NCBI RefSeq assembly: GCF_001664485.1
Contig: NZ_CP013630.1
Coordinates: 4,507,501 to 4,571,500 of the forward strand
Direction: 5' to 3'
Length of the DNA: 64,000 bases
Origin: Rhizobium sp. N324
GTDB lineage: Bacteria > Pseudomonadota > Alphaproteobacteria > Rhizobiales > Rhizobiaceae
The notes below the pieces were generated by a model. It made no database searches, was not told where the DNA came from, and saw nothing but the letters and a program-made list of their open reading frames with translations. A program made the translations under genes and the position numbers. How positions within the stretch are numbered: the first letter of the stretch is position 1; each line of letters starts with the position of its first letter. Positions 55,656 to 64,000 of this stretch are shown here, in pieces.

Positions 55656-56216
55656 ATGACCGATACTTCGTGGCACGCAGATCCCCTGAGCTGGGGCAAT
55701 GGCCTACACATGTTCGAAGCCTTCCTCGAGCCGACGGACCCCTACTCGGCCAAAGCATTCAACAAGCTGGACGCCCTTCTCGATCAGGCCGGCGAGGACA
55801 GGATCACAGTGAAGATCCGCCTGCAGTCGCAACCCTGGCATCTCTATTCCGGCGTGATCGTCCGCTGCATCATCGCAGCCTCGACGCTGGAAGGCGGCAA
55901 GGAGACGGCAAAGAGGGTCTTAGCCGCCGTCGCCGCGCATCGGGAAGAGTTCGAATTCGATCATCACGCCGGCGGGTCGAATATGGACGTGACGCCGAAC
56001 CAGATTATCGAGCGCCTGGAGGGCTATAGCGGCGTCAAGCTGAAGGACGCCTTCGCAATTCCGGATCTTGACCGAGAGATCAAATGGCACTGCAAATACG
56101 CCCGGCAAAACGGCATCCACGTCTCGCCGAGTTTCATGATCGACGGGCTGGTGCAGGGGGACGTCAGCAGCGGCGACGAGGTTGCGGCGTGGGTGAAGAA
56201 GGTGCTGGGCCATTGA
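55656..56216 (+). CDS. DsbA-like thioredoxin-fold protein lacking the CxxC motif
   Basis: A 186-residue protein with the DsbA layout: an N-terminal strand followed by FLEPTDPYSAKAFNKL where a CPFC-type active site would be, a helical insertion, and the cis-Pro region NGIHVSPSFMIDGLVQGDVSSGDEVAAWV near the C-terminus. No CxxC is present, so oxidase activity is unlikely; it could act as an isomerase-like binder or in 2-hydroxychromene/FrnE-like reactions. GGAAAGGA precedes the ATG. No signal peptide, so cytoplasmic. Confidence 0.78.
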   Translation: MTDTSWHADPLSWGNGLHMFEAFLEPTDPYSAKAFNKLDALLDQAGEDRITVKIRLQSQPWHLYSGVIVRCIIAASTLEGGKETAKRVLAAVAAHREEFEFDHHAGGSNMDVTPNQIIERLEGYSGVKLKDAFAIPDLDREIKWHCKYARQNGIHVSPSFMIDGLVQGDVSSGDEVAAWVKKVLGH

Positions 56217-56271
56217 CGCCTAGCTATGCCAACGTCCTGAAATCACAAGCGTTGGCGCGCTTGAAGCATTA

Positions 56272-56361
56272 TGGCGGAGAGGGTGGGATTTGAACCCACG
56301 ATACCCTTGCAGGTATGCCGCATTTCGAGTGCGGTGCATTCGACCACTCTGCCACCTCTCC
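56272..56361 (-). tRNA. tRNA-Ser (anticodon CGA)
   Basis: Acceptor arms GGAGAGG (5' end at 56361) and CCTCTCC pair; discriminator G and an encoded CCA end at 56272-56275. The anticodon loop reads CTCGAAA, giving CGA for UCG codons. A long variable arm (CATACCTGCAAGGGTATCG) and T-loop GTTCAAATC are present, as in class II serine tRNAs. Confidence 0.95.
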
Positions 56362-56456
56362 GCGGTCAGGTCGGCGCTTGTTCGGCGCGGGCGTTCTCAT
56401 AACGAGCCTGTGACGGGTTGGCAAGCCGAAAAGTCGAAGCATTCCATCCTTTTGCC

Positions 56457-56485
56457 TTGACACTTTTTTGTCACTCGCGTATCTC
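56457..56485 (+). promoter_or_regulatory. Sigma-70-type promoter of rplU-rpmA
   Basis: TTGACA (56457-56462) and TATCTC (56480-56485) are separated by 17 bases. Transcription would start near 56492, leaving a leader of about 175 bases before rplU. Confidence 0.65.
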
Positions 56486-56489
56486 GGCT

Positions 56490-56666
56490 GCGCAATAGGT
56501 TCGGAGTAATCCGTGCCTTGCCAGTCCCGCGCTCGCGTGGGGCGTTTCACCGGCAGGAAGAGCTCGAGGCCAGCCCTCTGAAATCCCTGCTTAACTTCGA
56601 CTGATAAAAAGACGGCCACCCTGCTGATCAGCGGGGAGAGCTGGAACGAACATGAAAGGATAAAAA
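56490..56666 (+). other. Long rplU leader, possible autoregulatory RNA
   Basis: About 175 bases between the predicted transcription start and the L21 start codon. It contains the perfect palindrome GCTGATCAGC (56619-56630 region) flanked by C and G runs, giving a hairpin near the ribosome-binding site. Ribosomal-protein leaders of this size are often autogenously controlled; here only the length and hairpin support it. Confidence 0.3.
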
Positions 56667-56984
56667 ATGTTCGCAGTCATCAAGACCGGCGGTAAACAGT
56701 ACCGTGTGGCAGCCAACGACGTGCTGACCATCGAAAAGCTGGAAGCCACCGCTGGCGACTCCATTGAATTCACCGAAGTGCTCGTGATCGGCGAAGGCGC
56801 CGACGCTGCGATCGGTGCGCCCTTCGTTACCGGCGCCTCTGTCAAGGCAGAAGTCGTCGAACAGAACCGCGGCAAGAAGGTCATCGCCTTCAAGAAGCGC
56901 CGCCGTCAGAATTCGAAGCGTTCGCGCGGCCATCGTCAGCATCACACGGTCGTCCGTATCACGGACATCGTGGCTGCCAAGTAA
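56667..56984 (+). CDS. rplU: 50S ribosomal protein L21
   Basis: The 105-residue protein starts [20 protein letters not shown], the canonical L21 N-terminus, and ends with the basic RNA-binding stretch [35 protein letters not shown] lies 7 bases upstream of the ATG. L21 binds 23S rRNA in the large subunit. The L27 gene follows after 33 bp, the usual arrangement. Confidence 0.98.
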   Translation: MFAVIKTGGKQYRVAANDVLTIEKLEATAGDSIEFTEVLVIGEGADAAIGAPFVTGASVKAEVVEQNRGKKVIAFKKRRRQNSKRSRGHRQHHTVVRITDIVAAK

Positions 56985-57017
56985 GATCAACGGGACAAGG
57001 TTTAAAGGAGAACTCCA

Positions 57018-57287
57018 ATGGCACACAAAAAAGCTGGCGGTTCCTCGCGCAACGGTCGCGATTCCGAATCCAAGCGCCTTGGCGTGAAGAAGTTCGGCGG
57101 CGAAGCCGTCATCGCAGGCAACATCCTCGTGCGTCAGCGCGGGACGCAGTGGCATCCGGGTTCCAACGTCGGCCTCGGCAAGGATCACACGATTTTTGCG
57201 CTTACCGCCGGCAATGTGAACTACCGAACCAAGGCCAACGGTCGCGTCTACGTGTCTGTCATGCCGAAAGCGGAAGCAGCGGAATAA
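57018..57287 (+). CDS. rpmA: 50S ribosomal protein L27
   Basis: The 89-residue protein starts [20 protein letters not shown], which is L27, the protein whose N-terminus reaches the peptidyl-transferase centre. [27 protein letters not shown] and [12 protein letters not shown] follow. AGGAGA precedes the ATG. No cleavable leader of the Firmicutes type is present. A strong terminator lies 71 bp downstream. Confidence 0.98.
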   Translation: MAHKKAGGSSRNGRDSESKRLGVKKFGGEAVIAGNILVRQRGTQWHPGSNVGLGKDHTIFALTAGNVNYRTKANGRVYVSVMPKAEAAE

Positions 57288-57357
57288 GCCGGTAGCGCTC
57301 AAAAACAGCCGGCGTCTCATCGACCCGGCTGGCCGTATCAGGTTCAGTCTAGAAAAC

Positions 57358-57390
57358 AGGGGAGATGGGGCGCCATCTCCCCTTTTTCTT
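57358..57390 (+). terminator. rplU-rpmA terminator
   Basis: AGGGGAGATGG and its complement form a perfect 11-bp stem with a 4-base loop, followed by TTTTTCTTT. It lies 70 bp past rpmA and before the GNAT genes, which may be read by readthrough or an own promoter. Confidence 0.9.
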
Positions 57391-57412
57391 TGTCCAAACA
57401 GGAGGACTGAAC

Positions 57413-58069
57413 ATGCAAGGCGAATTGTTAAGGGTAGACCAATCACGGTCGCCCCGGGAAGGCCAGGTGTCTTCCGAAGAACGGCTGAGGCCGGAGCGGT
57501 TAAGGACCGATTGCCCTGTCTTGTTATCGGAAAGGCTCGTCATGCGCGCGCCCCACGAAGAAGACATCGACGCCCTTGCCCATCTCGCCAATAACGCCAA
57601 AGTCGCCACCATGGTATCGCGTATGCCGCACCCTTATACCGCCGATGATGCTGCCGACTTCGTGCGTCGCACGAAAAAAGGCGAGATTGGCAAGTGCGTC
57701 TATGCAATCACCAAAGCCGAAAACGGCGCCTTTATCGGCTGCTGCGGTGTCGAGCCGCATGCCGACGGCAGAACCGTCGAGATCGGCTACTGGCTGGGCG
57801 AGCCCTATTGGAACAAGGGTTATACCACCGAGGCCTGCCATGCCCTGGTCGATATGGTGTTCAGAACCCGTCAGGATGTCGATCAGATCGATGCCCGTTG
57901 CCGGGTGATGAACGTCGCCTCGCGCCGCGTCATCCAGAAGTGCGGCTTCCAGTTCCAGGGATCGGGGCTCGCCGCTTCGCTGGCGCTCGGCAGCAACGTG
58001 CCGGTGGAATGGTACAGGCTCGACCGCAAGACCTGGATGTCGCTCAGAAGCTGGGGGAACATCGCATGA
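57413..58069 (+). CDS. GNAT acetyltransferase, RimJ-like (first of a pair)
   Basis: A 218-residue protein of the Acetyltransf_3 class. LLSERLVMRAPHEEDIDALAHLANN (about 40-64) is the typical start of the RimJ/RimL fold; EIGYWLGEPYWNKGYTTEACHALVDM (about 123-148) contains the acetyl-CoA loop, and NVASRRVIQKCGFQFQG follows. The family acetylates protein N-termini or small amines; target unknown. GGAGGA precedes ATG 57413. The stop overlaps the next start by four bases. Confidence 0.9.
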   Translation: MQGELLRVDQSRSPREGQVSSEERLRPERLRTDCPVLLSERLVMRAPHEEDIDALAHLANNAKVATMVSRMPHPYTADDAADFVRRTKKGEIGKCVYAITKAENGAFIGCCGVEPHADGRTVEIGYWLGEPYWNKGYTTEACHALVDMVFRTRQDVDQIDARCRVMNVASRRVIQKCGFQFQGSGLAASLALGSNVPVEWYRLDRKTWMSLRSWGNIA

Positions 58070-58653
58070 GCACGACCGCGCTGCAAAGGCCGGAGACCAG
58101 GCCGATGATGCCAGGCCCCGCGCCTGTCATCTCGACCGCCCGGCTGACGCTCCGCCCCCACAGGCTGAGCGACGCGCCATCGATTGCGGAATCGCTTTCC
58201 GATTTCGCTGTCACGCGCATGCTGTCCCGCGTGCCCGCGCCGTTCGACCGGCAGGATGCGCTGGACTGGCTGGTCCCGGTCACCTCGGGCGCCCTGCCGG
58301 ACTGGCCGTTGGCGATCACCGGCAAGGACGATGTCCATATCGGCAACGTCTCGATCGAGCTGCGCCACGGCCGCTGGCACCTCGGCTATTGGCTGAACCG
58401 CTACTACTGGCGGCGCGGCTATATGAGCGAGGCGGTGGCTGGGATTATCGAGCGCTTCTCGCGCCGCATGCCGGAGACGCCGATCCATTCCGGCGTCTTC
58501 GCCGACAACCCGGCCTCGCTGCGGCTGCAGGAGAAGCTCGGTTTCCGCATGACCGGTTGCGGCGAAATCTATTGTTTCGCCCGCAACACCATGGTCTCGC
58601 ACATCGAAACCGTGCTGCAGCCGGGCATGCTGCAGCCGCGGAAGGTGGCCTAA
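58066..58653 (+). CDS. GNAT acetyltransferase, RimJ-like (second of a pair)
   Basis: A 195-residue Acetyltransf_3 protein: ISTARLTLRPHRLSDAPSIAESLSD at about 24-48, LGYWLNRYYWRRGYMSEAVAGIIERF at about 105-130, and NPASLRLQEKLGFRMTGCGEIYCFARN. The ATGA overlap with the preceding gene shows translational coupling. The two are paralogous in layout, suggesting duplication. The upstream open frame in this phase is only overlap with the first gene. Confidence 0.9.
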   Translation: MSTTALQRPETRPMMPGPAPVISTARLTLRPHRLSDAPSIAESLSDFAVTRMLSRVPAPFDRQDALDWLVPVTSGALPDWPLAITGKDDVHIGNVSIELRHGRWHLGYWLNRYYWRRGYMSEAVAGIIERFSRRMPETPIHSGVFADNPASLRLQEKLGFRMTGCGEIYCFARNTMVSHIETVLQPGMLQPRKVA

Positions 58654-58690
58654 TCGAAGAAAGAAGACGCCGCCCAGAGCGGCGTCTTCG

Positions 58691-59557
58691 TCAATTCCCG
58701 ATCTCGACCCACAGAGGAAAATGATCGGAGCCGACGGATTGCGTATCGATCCGGGCGGATTGCAACCGGCCCTCGAGGCCGCAACTGACGAAGCAATAAT
58801 CGAGATGCATGCGTTCGCCGTGATCTTCGGGATTCATCCAGCTGTAGCTCTCCGGGCGGTAAGCTTTGAGCGCCGCAAAGGCGTCGACCGGCGTGCCGAT
58901 CCTGGTGATACGGCCGTAATATCCGCCCCCGGCACCGGCAAGCGCGCAATATTCCGGCGATTCCGGCTCCATGTTGAAATCGCCCATGACGACGTAATCC
59001 TCCGGCAGCGGCGGCTCCGGCAGATCGAATTCGCCGCCCCCCGTCAGCGATCCGCCGTCGTGGACGAAAGCGTTGATATGCGCGTTCAAAAATTGCAGCT
59101 GGCGAATGCGCTCGTCTGGAGAGACGTGGTCGAGATGCACGGAATAGACACGGATCGCGCGCCCGGGTGCCGCGATGACCGCCTCGGTGGCACCGCGCTG
59201 CAGGTTGATCTTGCCGATCGTGCGGCTGCGCGGCAGAAGCAGCGTCCGGGTCGAAAGGATCGGCCAGCGCGACAGCACCATATTGCCGAACTGGAAGCGT
59301 GTGCCCCGCACCGGCGAGAGCCCGCTTCCGGCAGCCTCGGCATGCAGGTCGCAGGCCGGCCCATACACCCAGAAATGGTCGGGAAAGAAGGCGGCAAGGT
59401 CGGCCGCCATGTCGGCAAAACCGTTGCGCGAGAAGCCGCGGGTCACTTCCTGCAGCGCGATGATATCGGCGCCCTCGAGGCTCCGGGCAATGCGCGCGAG
59501 ATCGTATCTGCCGTCGAGACCGAAGCCGTACTGTATGTTATAGCTCGCAAAATTCAC
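58691..59557 (-). CDS. Endonuclease/exonuclease/phosphatase family protein
   Basis: A 288-residue EEP-fold hydrolase: NFASYNIQYGFGLDGRYDLARIA at the start, ALQEVTRGFSRNG (metal-binding Glu), VYSVHLDHVSPDERIRQLQ, VMGDFNMEPESPEY (catalytic GDFN) and SDHFPLWVEI (terminal SDH). These are the five motif blocks of the family, which includes nucleases and sphingomyelinase-like phosphodiesterases. The start is taken as GTG 59557; GGAGG sits 12 bases upstream. The frame remains open across obgE on the opposite strand, which is not coding in this direction. Confidence 0.88.
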   Translation of the reverse strand: MNFASYNIQYGFGLDGRYDLARIARSLEGADIIALQEVTRGFSRNGFADMAADLAAFFPDHFWVYGPACDLHAEAAGSGLSPVRGTRFQFGNMVLSRWPILSTRTLLLPRSRTIGKINLQRGATEAVIAAPGRAIRVYSVHLDHVSPDERIRQLQFLNAHINAFVHDGGSLTGGGEFDLPEPPLPEDYVVMGDFNMEPESPEYCALAGAGGGYYGRITRIGTPVDAFAALKAYRPESYSWMNPEDHGERMHLDYCFVSCGLEGRLQSARIDTQSVGSDHFPLWVEIGN

Positions 59558-59569
59558 GATAATCTTTGA

Positions 59570-61884
<2,315 letters not shown>

Positions 61885-61892
<8 letters not shown>

Positions 61893-63168
61893 TACCGTTG
61901 CGCTAAGCCCTGACATTGACGCGCTGATGAACGACATCGGCCGCAAGGCGAAGGCTGCCGCGCGACCGCTGAGCTTTGCGTCCACTGAGGTCAAGAACAG
62001 CGCGCTGAACGCCATGGCCGATGCGATCCTGGCCAACCAGGCGGAGATCCTTGCCGAGAATGCCAAGGATTTGAAAGACACCGAAGGCAGCGACATGCTC
62101 GCCTCCTTCGTCGACCGGCTGACGCTGAACGACAAACGCGTCGCCGAGATGGCCGAGGGAATCCGTGCCATTGCCGCCCTTGCCGACCCGGTCGGTGAAG
62201 TTATCGCCGCCTGGGACCGCCCGAACGGGTTGAAGATCGAGCGCGTCCGCACGCCGCTCGGCGTCATCGGCGTCATTTTCGAAAGCCGGCCGAACGTCAC
62301 GGCCGATGCCGGCGCCCTCTGCCTCAAGGCCGGCAATGCCGTGATCCTGCGCTGCGGTTCGGATTCGCGCCGTTCATCGCAGGCAATCCATGCCTGCCTC
62401 GTCGAGGGTCTGAAGGCCGCAGGACTTCCAGAGCATGCTATCCAGCTCGTGCCCGTCACCGATCGCGCCGCCGTCGGCGCCATGCTGCGCGGCCTGGACG
62501 GAGCGATCGACGTCATCGTGCCGCGCGGCGGCAAGAGCCTGGTCGCCCGCGTGCAGAGCGAGGCCCGCGTGCCGGTTTTCGCCCATCTCGAGGGCCTCTG
62601 CCATATCTATGTCGATGGCTCGGCCGATATCGAGATGGCCAAGCAGATCGTCGTCAATGCCAAGATGCGCCGCACCGGTATCTGCGGCTCTGCCGAAACC
62701 CTGCTCGTCGATGGCGCCGCGATCGGCACGCATCTGTCGCCGCTGCTCGAGGCCCTCACCGCGGCCGGCTGCGAAGTCCGCGCTTCGCCGACGGTGCTGA
62801 AGGTCGCCCCCGGCCTGAAGCCTGCAACCGAGGAGGACTGGTCGACCGAATATCTCGACGCGATCATCTCGGTCGCCGTCGTCGACGGCATCTCCGGCGC
62901 GATCGCCCATATCCAAAAATATTCCTCGAACCACACCGAAGCGGTGATCGCCGAGGACCCCGATGTCGTCGCGCGCTTCTTCACCGAGGTCGATTCGGCG
63001 ATCCTGCTGCACAATGCCTCGACGCAATTTGCCGATGGCGGCGAGTTCGGCATGGGCGCGGAGATCGGCATCGCCACCGGCAAGATGCATGCCCGCGGCC
63101 CGGTCGGCGTCGAACAGCTGACCTCGTTCAAATATCGGGTGCACGGCGCCGGACAGACGCGGCCCTGA
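61885..63168 (+). CDS. proA: Gamma-glutamyl phosphate reductase
   Basis: NADPH-dependent reduction of glutamyl-5-phosphate to the semialdehyde, the second proline step. The 427-residue aldehyde-dehydrogenase-superfamily protein has [56 protein letters not shown], the catalytic Cys in [19 protein letters not shown] (about residue 271) and a C-terminal [24 protein letters not shown]. Length normal. nadD follows 1 bp after the stop. Confidence 0.97.
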
Positions 63169-63169
63169 C

Positions 63170-63805
63170 GTGACGGCGGAGAGTGTGGACCGGCATTATC
63201 TCCGCATGCCGCACAGCGAGCGCGGCATGGTCGTCGGCCTGTTCGGCGGTTCGTTCAACCCGCCGCACCAGGGCCACGCGCTGGTCGCCGAGATCGCCAT
63301 CAAGCGGCTCGGCCTCGACCAGCTCTGGTGGATGGTCACCCCCGGCAATCCGCTGAAAAGCCGCAACCAGCTGGCCCCGCTTGCCGAGCGCATTGCCGAA
63401 AGCGAGCGTGTCGCCGCCGATCCGCGCGTCAAGGTCACCGCCTTCGAACAGTCGCTCGGCGTCAGCTACACCGCCAATACGCTCGCCCGCGTCAAGGCCC
63501 GCAATCCGCATGTGCATTTCATCTGGATCATGGGCGCCGACGGCCTGCAGACATTCCACAAATGGCAGAAATGGCAGGAAATCGTCCGCACCTTCCCGAT
63601 CGCTGTGATCGACCGGCCGGGTGCCACGCTCTCCTACCTCTCCTCGAAAATGACCAGGACTTTCGATTTCGCCCGGGTCGACGAGGACGACGCGCGCATT
63701 CTCTGGAAGAAACCCGCGCCGGCCTGGACCTTCATCCACGGGCCACGCTCCGGCCTAAGCTCGACGGCAATCCGCAACGGCTCGCTGCCAGGCAGTTCCG
63801 AATAG
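63170..63805 (+). CDS. nadD: Nicotinate-nucleotide adenylyltransferase
   Basis: Makes nicotinate adenine dinucleotide in NAD synthesis. VVGLFGGSFNPPHQGHALVAEIAI carries the nucleotidyltransferase GxFxPxHxGH motif, and the C-terminal SSTAIRNG is the ISSTxIR motif. LWWMVTPGNPLK and MGADGLQTFHKWQKW are NadD-typical. The start is either GTG 63170 (211 residues) or ATG 63206 (MPHSERGMVV, 199 residues); neither has a clear ribosome-binding site. Last gene of the obgE-proB-proA-nadD unit. Confidence 0.95.
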   Translation: MTAESVDRHYLRMPHSERGMVVGLFGGSFNPPHQGHALVAEIAIKRLGLDQLWWMVTPGNPLKSRNQLAPLAERIAESERVAADPRVKVTAFEQSLGVSYTANTLARVKARNPHVHFIWIMGADGLQTFHKWQKWQEIVRTFPIAVIDRPGATLSYLSSKMTRTFDFARVDEDDARILWKKPAPAWTFIHGPRSGLSSTAIRNGSLPGSSE

Positions 63806-63829
63806 GCTGATTTTTAAGGAAATCCCGGA

Positions 63830-63960
63830 AACGAGAAAGCCCGACGGGGGAGGATCCGTCGGGCTTATAAACTCGATCGACAACTGGGAGGAGGAGTGTT
63901 GTCGACCCTATCGAACGGCTATGGGAGGAGGAGAAGCCGTTTCGATGAGTGTGTTGTACC
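63830..63960 (-). ncRNA. Candidate small RNA with three anti-Shine-Dalgarno hairpin loops (cuckoo-like)
   Basis: On the minus strand, 5' to 3', three hairpins follow each other. Hairpin 1 (63945-63911): arms TCGAAACGGCT and AGCCGTTCGA. Hairpin 2 (63905-63877): perfect 8-bp arms TCGACAAC and GTTGTCGA. Both loops carry CTCCTCCTCCCA. Hairpin 3 (63866-63837): 11-bp arms AAGCCCGACGG and CCGTCGGGCTT with loop ATCCTCCC, followed by TTCTCGTTT, a terminator. CCUCCUCCC loops are the mark of the rhizobial 'cuckoo' RNA family. The 5' end is near 63950; no clear promoter is seen before the window edge. No protein frame fits. Confidence 0.75.
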
Positions 63961-64000
63961 ATATTCCGCTGGAAGATGAATATCGATTTGTGCAATGCAG

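Noticed and set aside
63886..63933. Two GGGAGGAGGAG sequences on the plus strand as strong ribosome-binding sites
   Set aside because: No frame of useful length begins behind either; both sit in hairpin loops, and on the minus strand they read as anti-Shine-Dalgarno loops.
63732..63995. 87-codon minus-strand frame over the small-RNA locus
   Set aside because: It runs through all three hairpins, lacks a ribosome-binding site and family features; the structure explains the sequence better.

Overview
The window is a high-GC, densely coded stretch that looks like the main chromosome of a Rhizobiaceae member, most likely Rhizobium of the etli/leguminosarum/phaseoli group. The evidence is the phbAB/phaR cluster, ndvA, opgC and a very large ndvB, an ExpR-like LuxR gene next to pyc, many ABC uptake operons, the L21/L27/obgE/proBA/nadD block, and rhizobial intergenic palindromes. 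The species call is inference from family knowledge, not from a search.

Layout. 1-1.8 kb: a Suv3-type helicase cut by the window edge. 1.9-2.5 kb: a gene-free tract of diverged ~200-bp repeats with hairpin cores and many GANTC sites, leading into a small stress-type membrane protein (DUF3309) and a glycine-zipper lipoprotein. 3.4-6.6 kb: polyhydroxybutyrate synthesis genes phbB and phbA, divergent from their regulator phaR. 6.8-12.7 kb: rpmF, a GST, a 2H-phosphoesterase-like protein, mtgA, a farnesyl-diphosphate synthase, and the coupled ispG-hisC pair. 12.9-18.6 kb: an MFS and DeoR pair, a divergent EamA exporter with a perfect 20-bp palindrome upstream, and a cystine-type amino-acid ABC operon with a large inverted repeat between binding protein and permease. 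18.6-23.9 kb: an FMN reductase, pyruvate carboxylase and an ExpR-like regulator.

24.2-37.4 kb is a cyclic beta-1,2-glucan region: exporter ndvA, substituent transferase opgC and the 2840-residue synthase ndvB. Between ndvA and opgC lies a small disturbed island with a frameshifted cupin-type phosphoglucose isomerase and a VOC protein. 37.9-45.0 kb has two small rhizobial proteins and a six-gene operon for peptide uptake plus an M19 dipeptidase; the last four genes overlap by four bases each. 45.1-48.7 kb is a rhizopine/inositol-type sugar ABC operon. 49.1-56.2 kb holds DUF1993, a sulfatase overlapping galE, ThuA, GNAT, DUF2934, DUF6880 and DsbA-like genes. 56.3-63.8 kb has tRNA-Ser(CGA), rplU-rpmA with two coupled GNATs, an endonuclease-fold protein, and obgE-proB-proA-nadD.

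At the right edge, the minus strand encodes what looks like a small RNA of the 'cuckoo' type: three hairpins in a row, each presenting a C/U-rich anti-Shine-Dalgarno loop, the last doubling as terminator. This and the GANTC-rich hairpin repeat tract at the left end are the two most interesting unexplained features.
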